NCBI GenBank assembly: GCA_964503615.1
Contig: CAZDBA010000064.1
Span: 1 to 25,529, forward strand
Direction: 5' to 3'
Length of the DNA stretch: 25,529 bases
Source of the DNA: CAZDBA01 sp964503615
GTDB lineage: Bacteria > Planctomycetota > Planctomycetia > Pirellulales > Pirellulaceae
The notes under the pieces: model-generated
Told to the model about the DNA's origin: nothing
What the model saw: only the letters and a program-made list of their open reading frames with translations
Databases searched by the model: none
Translations under genes and position numbers: made by a program
Shown: one piece after another, positions 7,651-14,070 of the stretch
Position numbering within the stretch: the stretch's first letter is position 1
Layout of the letters: the number at the start of each line of letters is the position of its first letter

Positions 7651-8901
7651 ATGAGCCATCTTAACTCTCACGATCCAGCCGTTTTCAACGCCATCGCCAA
7701 AGAGGCGGAACGTCAACATGACGGGTTGGAGATGATCGCCAGCGAAAACTATACCAGTCCTGCTGTTATGGAAGCGGCTGGTAGCGTGTTGACCAACAAA
7801 TATGCAGAAGGCTATCCGGGCAAACGATATTATGGCGGATGTGAATACGCCGATGTCATCGAGGACATCGCTCGCGACCGCGCGACCGAGTTGTTTGGTG
7901 CGGAGTTCGCCAACGTTCAGCCACACAGCGGTTCGCAAGCCAACCAAGCGGTCTATATGACTCTACTGAAACCGGGCGACACCGTTTTGGGTTTGGATCT
8001 CGCGCATGGTGGGCACCTGACGCATGGAATGAAACTGAACCTTTCCGGTCAGCTTTATAACTTTATCCATTACGGCGTGAACGAGAAAACGCATCTGTTG
8101 GACTTTGACCAAATCGCCAAACTGGCGCGAGAGCACAAACCAAAATTGATCGTCGCCGGTGCGAGTGCCTACCCGCGTGAGATTGACCACACCAAATTCA
8201 AAGAGATTGCAGACGAAGTAGGTGCCAAGTTGTTTGTTGACATGGCTCACTACGCTGGATTGGTTGCGGGTGGAGTTCATCACAACCCTGTCGAAGTCGC
8301 CGACTTTGTCACTACGACTACGCACAAGACGCTTCGTGGACCGCGCGGTGGTTTGATCTTGTGCAAAAAATCTAGTGAGAAAGCCATTAACCGAAGCGTC
8401 TTTCCTGGAATGCAAGGCGGCCCGTTGATGCACGTCGTGGCAGGCAAAGCAGTTTGTTTTGGTGAAGCGCTCAAACAGGAGTTCAAGACCTATGCTCAGA
8501 ACGTTATCGACAACGCAAAGGCGTTGGCCGAATCGTTGGTCGCAGGCGGTTTGAGCTTGAGCACCGGCGGAACAGAAAACCACCTTGTTCTTGTCGACGT
8601 GACTCCGTTCAACATCGGCGGAAAGATTGCAGACGCTGTTCTCGATCGCTGTGGTATCACGGTCAACATGAACATGATTCCGTTCGATCAACGCAAACCG
8701 ATGGATCCAAGCGGTATCCGAATCGGAACCCCAGCACTTACCACTCGCGGTATGGGTGTTGATCAAATGAAAGAGATCGGTGGTTGGATCTGTCAGGTGT
8801 TGAGAAACCCGGACGACGAAGCGGTTCAAGGAACGATCCGTTCACATGTTTCTGACTTGTGCCAACATTTTCCGGTTCCAGCGTCGGCGGTTGTTGTTTA
8901 A
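7651..8901 (+). CDS. glyA: Serine hydroxymethyltransferase
   Basis: A 416-residue cytoplasmic PLP enzyme that interconverts serine and glycine and loads one-carbon units on tetrahydrofolate. The N-terminal HDGLEMIASENYTSPAVMEA, the PGKRYYGGCEY loop and the PLP-lysine motif TTTTHKTLRGPRGG (K226) are diagnostic. The C-terminal GIRIGTPALTTRGM also matches. Length is normal for the bacterial enzyme (417 residues in E. coli). I chose ATG at 7651 (MSHLNSHDPAVF) over a TTG at 7636 because it fits the family N-terminus. No Shine-Dalgarno is apparent. It appears monocistronic and is convergent with the next gene, 17 bp away. Confidence 0.97.
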   Translation: MSHLNSHDPAVFNAIAKEAERQHDGLEMIASENYTSPAVMEAAGSVLTNKYAEGYPGKRYYGGCEYADVIEDIARDRATELFGAEFANVQPHSGSQANQAVYMTLLKPGDTVLGLDLAHGGHLTHGMKLNLSGQLYNFIHYGVNEKTHLLDFDQIAKLAREHKPKLIVAGASAYPREIDHTKFKEIADEVGAKLFVDMAHYAGLVAGGVHHNPVEVADFVTTTTHKTLRGPRGGLILCKKSSEKAINRSVFPGMQGGPLMHVVAGKAVCFGEALKQEFKTYAQNVIDNAKALAESLVAGGLSLSTGGTENHLVLVDVTPFNIGGKIADAVLDRCGITVNMNMIPFDQRKPMDPSGIRIGTPALTTRGMGVDQMKEIGGWICQVLRNPDDEAVQGTIRSHVSDLCQHFPVPASAVVV

Positions 8902-8918
8902 GTCGCATCAAAGTAGCT

Positions 8919-9350
8919 CTAGTACCCGTTCAGGAAATCTTCGCGGCAAAAGTTCTCGCACTTGCCACACCCTTTGCAATGGGTTGGCTTGATTTCAGGG
9001 AACCTGCTTTTCTTCTTGCGCTTTAAAAGTTTGGGATCGGTCAAACTGTCCATCTCGACTTCGCTGGATGACCATACCATCAGCCCCAAGACGGCTAGCA
9101 AAATCCCTGCCGTCCAAACGAAAGGGTGGATCCGGGTCACCCAAGGCGCAGTTGTCGCGCGGTGTTGCCACTGATTCGAATTCTGCCATCCAAATTCGGT
9201 CAGCCGCCACGGGGTGTCCATTGAGGAATTCTCTATGGAATTGGAAGGTAGATGATCCGCATTCCGAATGTCGATTTGGACCAGGCAGACCATCCACGAG
9301 ATACACGCGATGACCGCAAATTTGGTGAAAACGCTGAATGCTGGATTCAT
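8919..9350 (-). CDS. Small membrane protein with C-terminal 4Fe-4S-type cysteine motif
   Basis: A 143-residue protein that I cannot assign to a named family. Hydrophobic segments lie at about residues 8-26 and 76-95, separated by a polar loop of about 50 residues. After the second helix comes a basic stretch (KRKKK, 110-114), which favours a cytoplasmic C-terminus. That tail carries C125, C128, C131 and C135, a CxxCxxCxxxC pattern as in one half of a bacterial ferredoxin, but with arginine instead of the usual proline after the last cysteine. It could hold one iron-sulfur cluster, or a zinc ion. The ATG has no obvious ribosome-binding site. Overlapping frames on both strands are open but show no protein-like features. 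Confidence 0.65.
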   Translation of the reverse strand: MNPAFSVFTKFAVIACISWMVCLVQIDIRNADHLPSNSIENSSMDTPWRLTEFGWQNSNQWQHRATTAPWVTRIHPFVWTAGILLAVLGLMVWSSSEVEMDSLTDPKLLKRKKKSRFPEIKPTHCKGCGKCENFCREDFLNGY

Positions 9351-9488
9351 TACGAGGGTGCAATTGGGAACAGGAAGTAAAGCTGATTGTTTGAAATTGC
9401 AAAGACTGTACCAATTGTTTTTGGAGCCTCGTTTACGAAAGATTGCTTGTTGCGAAACGGCAAGATGTTGTGAGACGGCATCACCTTG

Positions 9489-9542
9489 GTTTTGAGTGAT
9501 AACAAATCACCACATGGTCAAAACGATATTGGTCGTCAAAAC
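9489..9542. promoter_or_regulatory. Operator-like cluster of TTTTGA/TCAAAA elements
   Basis: GTTTTGA (9489-9495) is the inverted partner of TCAAAAC (9518-9524). Nested inside is GTGAT (9496-9500) with ATCAC (9506-9510). A second GTCAAAAC lies at 9535-9542, 18 bp from the first copy at 9517-9524. Three related half-sites between divergent genes resemble a regulator-binding array. The regulator is unknown. Confidence 0.35.
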
Positions 9543-9611
9543 CGTTACAGCCCTACTCGCCTTAGCGTCATTACTATCCACACATGCCTTCGTTTTCCGA
9601 TTCACTCTCAC

Positions 9612-9640
9612 TCAGTTTTCCAAGTTTCAATGAAAACTGA
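9612..9640 (+). promoter_or_regulatory. Perfect 9-bp inverted repeat before the TPR gene
   Basis: TCAGTTTTC (9612-9620) and GAAAACTGA (9632-9640) are perfectly complementary around an 11-base loop, ending 47 bases before the ATG of the TPR gene. It may be an operator or a 5' leader hairpin. It is unlikely to be a terminator because no U-tract follows. Confidence 0.35.
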
Positions 9641-9687
9641 AGGTTGAGCAGCAGCGAAGGGGTAGAGTTGAAAAAGGTGTATTTTTC

Positions 9688-10427
9688 ATGCTTCTCACTG
9701 AGACACCCATGGTTTGTCCCGATCGTGTTCGGCGAAAAAAATTGATTCGAAATGCGGAGGGTTATCTGGACCTCATTATGGTCTTTGATGATCGCTGGCC
9801 ATTGGATATTAAACTCCGTGAACAGTTCGCTGACAAAGCACTACACGCTCTGGGCAGCATCGTTAAACCTCAGGGCTTCAAGCCTTATATCCTTTTTCTC
9901 AAAGGCCAAGCCCATCGCTCAGCGGGACGGTATGTTCAGGCGATCAATTATCTTGAGCAGTCGTTGCGGTTGGACGAAGACAATTTGCATACCCTGTTGG
10001 CGTTGGCATGGTGTTACAAACGAGTCGACAACATCAAAGCGGCGATTGAGATCATGACGACCGCCGTTCGAATCGACACCCAAAGCGCAATCTGCCATTA
10101 CAACCTGGCATGTTACTACGCGCTTGCTCGGCAACCTGCCCAATGCACACAACACCTGGGTATCGCGTTGGATATCAATCCTGAGTATCGCAAGAACGTT
10201 GATTCTGAACCTGACTTTGATCAACTTCGAGATGACCCCGGGTTTCGATCAATTCTCAGCGTCGCNNNNNNNNNNNNNNNNNNNNNNNNNNNNNNNNNNN
10301 NNNNNNNNNNNNNNNNNNNNNNNNNNNNNNNNNNNNNNNNNNNNNNNNNNNNNNNNNNNNNNNNNCTGACTTTGATCAACTTCGAGATGACCCCGGGTTT
10401 CGATCAATTCTCAGCGTCGCGGTGTAG
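9688..10427 (+). CDS. TPR-repeat protein interrupted by a false assembly duplication
   Basis: The real protein is probably 194 residues. Three tetratricopeptide units are visible at about residues 68-101, 102-135 and 136-169, followed by the common short tail EPDFDQLRDDPGFRSIL. TPR arrays mediate protein-protein contacts, and the partner here is unknown. No signal peptide is seen. The coding sequence runs into 100 N after 10265, but the 55 bp after the gap repeat the 55 bp before it. Merging the copies gives an uninterrupted frame ending ...LSVAV and TAG at 10425-10427. Read literally across the N run, the frame shifts and yields a spurious tail. Its 3' end overlaps the convergent small membrane protein gene by 24 bp. 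Confidence 0.8.
10211..10420 (+). repeat. 55-bp identical flanks of an assembly gap (artefact)
   Basis: Bases 10211-10265 and 10366-10420 are identical over 55 bp and are separated only by N. This is the signature of two contigs overlapping by one assembly k-mer that were scaffolded with a fixed 100-N spacer and not merged. Confidence 0.9.
10266..10365. other. Assembly gap of 100 N (probably spurious)
   Basis: This run of exactly 100 N lies between identical 55-bp flanks. Removing it and one flank restores a complete TPR gene, so probably no sequence is missing. Confidence 0.95.
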
Positions 10428-10670
10428 GTTCTGATTCTGATCTGAATCATCATTCGGCGCTTCCTGATTCGGATAGCTCCCATCGTTCGGCATTTTAAGC
10501 ACATGGGTAACGAACAGGGCAATTACCAAGCCCAACAGGTTTGCGCAGATAACGCTTAGAATCAAAACCCTGACATTGGGGTTTGTGTACACAAGTGCGA
10601 AAAGCAAACAGAAAGACGCGAATACCAAAAGGACTGTTCGCAAGCTGAATTGAAAGCGGTTCTGTTTCAC
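10404..10670 (-). CDS. Small two-helix membrane protein with FSLRT signature
   Basis: An 88-residue protein of unknown function with hydrophobic segments at about residues 10-30 and 36-58 and a hydrophilic, acidic and asparagine-rich tail. The phrase RFQFSLRTVLLV just before the first helix resembles many small planctomycete membrane proteins. There is no ATG. I chose GTG at 10668-10670 because AAGAAGG lies 8 bp upstream. The in-frame TTG at 10703 lies inside the terminator of the upstream gene and is unlikely. The 3' end overlaps the end of the TPR gene. Confidence 0.65.
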   Translation of the reverse strand: MKQNRFQFSLRTVLLVFASFCLLFALVYTNPNVRVLILSVICANLLGLVIALFVTHVLKMPNDGSYPNQEAPNDDSDQNQNLHRDAEN

Positions 10671-10701
10671 TTTTCGTACCTTCTTCGAATCCGTAAGGTT
10701 C

Positions 10702-10735
10702 AAAAAAAGCCGCCTCTGTCAACGACGAAGGCGGC
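10702..10735 (-). terminator. Rho-independent terminator after the YugP-like peptidase gene
   Basis: On the minus strand, GCCGCCT pairs with AGGCGGC, a perfect 7-bp GC-rich stem (10729-10735 with 10709-10715). It is followed immediately by seven T residues (10702-10708). It lies 28 bp after the stop of the 241-residue peptidase gene and separates it from the small membrane protein gene. Confidence 0.9.
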
Positions 10736-10763
10736 TGTGATAATTTCAAATGGTTGCCGTTTC

Positions 10764-11489
10764 TTAGCTGCGGTTGTTGCCGCTAAGTAATCCCGAGCGC
10801 CAGAGGAAGTAAAGAAGTTGTAAAAGTGTCCCTACAAACGCGGCGACGTAGGTCATCGCGGCTGCACTGAGTACTTTGTCGATTCCTTCTCGTTCCTGGT
10901 GACCGACGATTCCCGCCTCAACGACCAATCGTTTGGCGCGGGCACTGGCGTTGAATTCAACCGGGAGAGTAACCAGTTGGAACAACAACAATGCTGCGAA
11001 ACAGACTACACCAACCAAAAAAACTGTTTTTCCGAACGCGACCTGACTGGCCATTAAAGCTAAACCGCCAAACATTGCGTACATACCAATCGGGCTACCG
11101 AATTTAACCGCAGGTACGATTGCGCTTCGCCATTTCAGTGGGTAGTAGCCGATGTTATGTTGAATTGCGTGCCCCGCTTCATGCGTGGCCACTCCGAGCG
11201 CGGCAACACTTGTACTGTCAAAAACGGGAGGTGATAGCGCAAGTGTTTTGTTCGTTGGATTGTAATGATCAGACAAAAACCCTTGAACGCGAACGACTTT
11301 TACGTCTGTGATACCGGCGTGATCCAAAAGTTTCTGGGCTGCCATCTGTCCGGTGTAGCCCCGTGTTGAGGGGACTTTTGAATACTTATTAAAGCGGGAT
11401 TTGACCAACCAGCTGGCGCCTGCCGAAAGCAAGGTCCCCAGTCCCATCACCAAGTAATATATCGGGTCAATGCCCATCATTGCTAACAT
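10764..11489 (-). CDS. YugP-like membrane zinc metallopeptidase (Zn-peptidase_2 family)
   Basis: A 241-residue integral membrane protein. An N-terminal helix at about residues 10-28 is followed by TGQMAAQKLLDHAGI and the conserved segment LSDHYNPTNKTLALSPPVF. The catalytic HEAGHAIQ (H103, E104, H107) follows, then hydrophobic helices at about 133-145 and 150-170 and near the C-terminus. The phrase LPVEFNASARAKRL after the helices is also typical of B. subtilis YugP relatives. Length matches the family (about 225-240). Family members are predicted membrane proteases without well-defined substrates. The ATG at 11489 has GGAGA about 9 bases upstream. It is probably monocistronic, with a strong terminator 28 bp downstream. 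Confidence 0.9.
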   Translation of the reverse strand: MLAMMGIDPIYYLVMGLGTLLSAGASWLVKSRFNKYSKVPSTRGYTGQMAAQKLLDHAGITDVKVVRVQGFLSDHYNPTNKTLALSPPVFDSTSVAALGVATHEAGHAIQHNIGYYPLKWRSAIVPAVKFGSPIGMYAMFGGLALMASQVAFGKTVFLVGVVCFAALLLFQLVTLPVEFNASARAKRLVVEAGIVGHQEREGIDKVLSAAAMTYVAAFVGTLLQLLYFLWRSGLLSGNNRS

Positions 11490-11779
11490 TTTCTTTTTCT
11501 CCGATTGGAAGTCGAGCTGTGAATCTAAGCTCCGACTGAGGTGTGGATCGAGCGACTTGCCAAGCCGTTTTGGCTTGTGCCCGCTCGTTAACTAACAGCC
11601 AATAGTTGCATTTTGGGCTATTTGCGGCAAGCCGAGTCCTATTCCCGTCACTTTTTCACTCGACACTTCGAGAAAGCGGAATCGGTCCAGACCGTGAATC
11701 GTTTACGGAACCCTGTTTGCGGACGTTCTTTTTTCAGGATGGCTGCTCTGGATTGCAAGCACTCTTGGTATTGCCAGAG
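11490..11779. other. 290-bp intergenic region, no gene seen
   Basis: This lies between the DUF1559 gene and the YugP-like gene, both on the minus strand. It should hold the promoter of the peptidase gene and the end of the pseudopilin operon. I see a 6-bp hairpin (CAAGCC 11561-11566 with GGCTTG 11572-11577) but no U-tract and no convincing terminator. Plus-strand open frames here show no protein features. Confidence 0.5.
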
Positions 11780-12655
11780 TTACTTTTTCTTCAACACATC
11801 GCCAAGGAGCTGCGCATCTTCGCGGTCACCTAGATTGGCAAAGATCTTCAGGTCCATTTGAAACGACACATGATGGATAGAACCGTCAGCCATGCAGACA
11901 TTCAATCCTGAATTGTGGCTACTTGAGAATCCACCGACTTGGTTATTAGGTAACGGTAAATTGAGAGCTGCCTTGATAAATTGAGAAGAAGACATGATGT
12001 CGCTACAATTTCGTAGCGAGGCTCGAGTTCCGGACGCCCAGCCCAACGTATCTTCGAACGGCAAAAACTCACCGATCATCAACGTGTTGGTCGAACCGTC
12101 GTAGATATCATCCCAAACGATCTGGCTGTTGAGATAAAGCAGGCCATTGTTATCACTGTCGATGACCGTCTCAATTCCTGAATGGCATCCCGCATAATTG
12201 GTCAGCCCGGGAAGAAACGGCCCGCCGAATCCACGATTGTTGCTTGCTGATGGGCACATGAATTCTGAAACGGGCGTCCCGGTTGCCGGCTGATTCGCTA
12301 CCGCGTAAGCGCCAAGAGTTTTGTTAAATGCATCCGCAAGCGGGCGTTGCTCTATGAATGGAAGTAACTCAACCAAAAATCCGACATGTATTCCCGTAGA
12401 TTGCGTGAGTACCGGACCCTTGGGATCAACAACTCCCGGAGGCAAATGCTCAAAAGCAAATTCATAATTGTGCGTCGCCAGACCCAATTGGGCGATAGTA
12501 TGAGCACATTGTGATCTGCGAGCAGCTTCACGAACGTTCTGGACGGAAGGTAGCAACATCCCTATCAGGATTCCGATAATTGCGATCACGACCAATAACT
12601 CGACGAGTGTAAATCCAGTTCGTTTGAGAAACTGCGGAGATCTTTTACTGATCAT
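11780..12655 (-). CDS. DUF1559 prepilin-like protein (H-x9-DG C-terminal type)
   Basis: A 291-residue protein of the family greatly expanded in planctomycetes. The N-terminus KRTG|FTLVELLVVIAIIG is a type IV/II prepilin signal, cleaved after G14, with F15 and E19 at the +1 and +5 positions. It continues into an amphipathic helix with NVREAARRSQC. The C-terminal HNSGLNVCMADGSIHHV is the H-x-x-G...DG motif that defines the DUF1559 class. Its function is unknown; pilin-like assembly or surface exposure is inferred from the signal. Its ATG overlaps the end of the preceding gene by 11 bp, so it is the last cistron of the pseudopilin operon and probably translationally coupled. Such genes are usually found singly, which makes this linkage informative. 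Confidence 0.93.
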   Translation of the reverse strand: MISKRSPQFLKRTGFTLVELLVVIAIIGILIGMLLPSVQNVREAARRSQCAHTIAQLGLATHNYEFAFEHLPPGVVDPKGPVLTQSTGIHVGFLVELLPFIEQRPLADAFNKTLGAYAVANQPATGTPVSEFMCPSASNNRGFGGPFLPGLTNYAGCHSGIETVIDSDNNGLLYLNSQIVWDDIYDGSTNTLMIGEFLPFEDTLGWASGTRASLRNCSDIMSSSQFIKAALNLPLPNNQVGGFSSSHNSGLNVCMADGSIHHVSFQMDLKIFANLGDREDAQLLGDVLKKK

Positions 12656-13094
12656 TTTCGTTGCTCTCTTCCTTGGGTTGACCGGTTTGTTGTTGGAGTT
12701 TGGGTATTCGGATAGTTTTTGATCGTTGGGTAACGCTGCCGTACTTGTGGCGACTTTGAAGTCTTGCAGTGACTTTTACCGTGGTTTCAGTTTCGGCATC
12801 TTTTACCACAAAGTCAATTTTTGCTTGGTACTTTTCCAGCTCACCATCGAGATCGATCTGAAAGTCCTCTTGCTCAGGGTCGGAAGCGAATCGCTCTATC
12901 GCCAATCCCAATCCTGCATCGAGGACCCAATAGGTTTGCTCCAACTGTCGCTCCATGCGTGTTTGCAAACGTTGTTTCAGACTAGCCCGAGCCAGACCAA
13001 GCAAGATCATGGAAGTGACTGTCAACGCGACAAGACAGATAACGATCGTTGTCCCGTTGCGAGTCGAACGATTGATGCGATTGCGGTTACTCAT
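12645..13094 (-). CDS. GspK/PilX-like minor pseudopilin
   Basis: A 149-residue protein. After a basic leader (RNRINRSTRNG) comes one hydrophobic helix (TIVICLVALTVTSMILLGLA, about 16-35). The segment QTRMERQLEQTYWVLDAGLGLAIERF follows, resembling the start of PilX and GspK proteins. The glutamate normally found at +5 of the mature pilin is absent, as in GspK proteins, which cap the pseudopilus tip. The C-terminus is polar and rich in K, Q and E. At half the usual GspK length it would be a reduced form. The start overlaps the upstream stop as ATGA and has GGAGGAG 6 bp upstream. Confidence 0.65.
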   Translation of the reverse strand: MSNRNRINRSTRNGTTIVICLVALTVTSMILLGLARASLKQRLQTRMERQLEQTYWVLDAGLGLAIERFASDPEQEDFQIDLDGELEKYQAKIDFVVKDAETETTVKVTARLQSRHKYGSVTQRSKTIRIPKLQQQTGQPKEESNENDQ

Positions 13095-13636
13095 TCTGCT
13101 CCTCCGCTTGAAGAAGTAACAGAACGCCGGTTTGCGTACGCTTTCACGTGTAAATCCAATTTCAGATTTGAATCGTCTTTCGGAGGTTCTTTCAGATTTC
13201 GGATTCGCTCTCTGTTGACGATCAGGGCGATCTTCTCAGGAAGCTCTTTTGCATCCCACTGAATCACAGATCCTCTGGCCAATCGATATTCTTCTCGAGC
13301 TGTCTTGTCATCTACCGATTTTTCCATCGTTACCGTTTCATCACCGATCTTAAAGACCGTACTTTCGCCCTGGCTAAAAAGATGAAGCTCGTTAACGTTT
13401 CGAATCTCCATCGTCTCACAATCGTGTACCGCCCGGCGCAAGTCATTAGCAAGTCGCGAAAGTTGTTGATGTTGAATTTTCTGATCATCCATCGCTGACG
13501 AAAATTTCTTCGTCGTATTAATCCCGGAAACAAGCATCACCAATAATGCGCTGGAGACCGAGATAACGATGGTCATCTCGAGAAGACTAAAACCACGCCT
13601 GTTTGCCATTGGGCATTTTGTAGAACGGATATTCAT
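13091..13636 (-). CDS. Type II secretion pseudopilin, GspJ-like
   Basis: A 181-residue prepilin-like protein. The leader MNIRSTKCPMANRRG is followed by FSLLEMTIVISVSSALLVML, a class III signal with cleavage after G15, F16 at +1 and E20 at +5. The remainder is a soluble, charged domain. GspJ is proposed because of its size and its place next to a GspK-like gene, but subtype assignment from sequence alone is weak. The ATG at 13636 overlaps the preceding stop as ATGA and has a strong GGAGGA 6 bp upstream, so the longer leader is real and the internal methionine at residue 10 is not the start. Confidence 0.8.
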   Translation of the reverse strand: MNIRSTKCPMANRRGFSLLEMTIVISVSSALLVMLVSGINTTKKFSSAMDDQKIQHQQLSRLANDLRRAVHDCETMEIRNVNELHLFSQGESTVFKIGDETVTMEKSVDDKTAREEYRLARGSVIQWDAKELPEKIALIVNRERIRNLKEPPKDDSNLKLDLHVKAYANRRSVTSSSGGAE

Positions 13637-14070
13637 CTTGATTCCTCCGGAGCGCTGTCTGGATCAACCGCTTTGGTTTCGGTTAACCAGCCAACAAGCT
13701 CTACCGGTTTGCTCGGGTGTTTTCGTTTCCAATCGAGTTGAAGAAGCAATTTTGTACCCAGCTTCGACGATTGGACTTGCCCGGTCAGCACCGGTTCTCT
13801 GAGTGAGCCTTTCAGCTCATCAGAGACGACAAGTGCTCCCAGCTTTTCTTCCAAGTCGTTTTCTGACAACCGAGTCAGTTCGTCCATTTGGTTGGCAAGT
13901 TCGTTCAGGGCGAGCCGCTGATGACCGATGTCCCGATATACCAATTGAATTCGCAAACAAAGCGTGGTTATCATTCCCATTAACGTCACCGTAACGGCAC
14001 AGGCTACAAACATTTCTGCAAGAGTGATGCCGCGGCGAACTTTCTGGCTTGGTTTTGATAGGCGTTTCAT
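13633..14070 (-). CDS. Type II secretion pseudopilin, GspI/GspJ-like
   Basis: A 145-residue prepilin-like protein. The leader MKRLSKPSQKVRRG is followed by ITLAEMFVACAVTVTLMGMI; cleavage after G14 would leave I15 at +1 (usually phenylalanine) and E19 at +5. The globular part is acidic, with QRLALNELANQMDELTRLSE after the helix as in GspI/J proteins. I chose the start at 14070 because it overlaps the stop of the preceding GspF-like gene as ATGA. The frame stays open upstream to 14181, but those extra codons lie inside the neighbouring gene. Confidence 0.78.
   Translation of the reverse strand: MKRLSKPSQKVRRGITLAEMFVACAVTVTLMGMITTLCLRIQLVYRDIGHQRLALNELANQMDELTRLSENDLEEKLGALVVSDELKGSLREPVLTGQVQSSKLGTKLLLQLDWKRKHPSKPVELVGWLTETKAVDPDSAPEESR

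Larger units (their letters stand above)
9351..9687. other. 337-bp intergenic region with operator-like repeats
   Basis: This region separates the divergent starts of the iron-sulfur membrane protein and the TPR protein. No gene is visible. It holds a 14-bp imperfect direct repeat (GTTGCGAAACGGCA, then GTTGTGAGACGGCA, about 9449-9480), the inverted and direct GTCAAAAC elements at 9489-9542 and a 9-bp perfect inverted repeat at 9612-9640. Confidence 0.6.

Noticed and set aside
7963..8829. 288-residue open frame antisense to glyA
   Set aside because: The overlapping sense frame is an unmistakable serine hydroxymethyltransferase and the antisense product shows no family features.
8995..9414. 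139-residue minus-strand frame overlapping the iron-sulfur membrane protein gene
   Set aside because: Its composition is basic and random with no helices or motifs, whereas the alternative frame has two clear membrane segments and an ordered cysteine motif.
10684..10692. TTCGAATCC resembling a tRNA T-loop
   Set aside because: No acceptor stem, anticodon arm or CCA end can be built around it, and it lies at the start of the small membrane protein gene.
11561..11577. CAAGCC/GGCTTG hairpin as a terminator of the pseudopilin operon
   Set aside because: The stem is 6 bp, lies about 200 bp after the stop and lacks a T-run on the transcribed strand.
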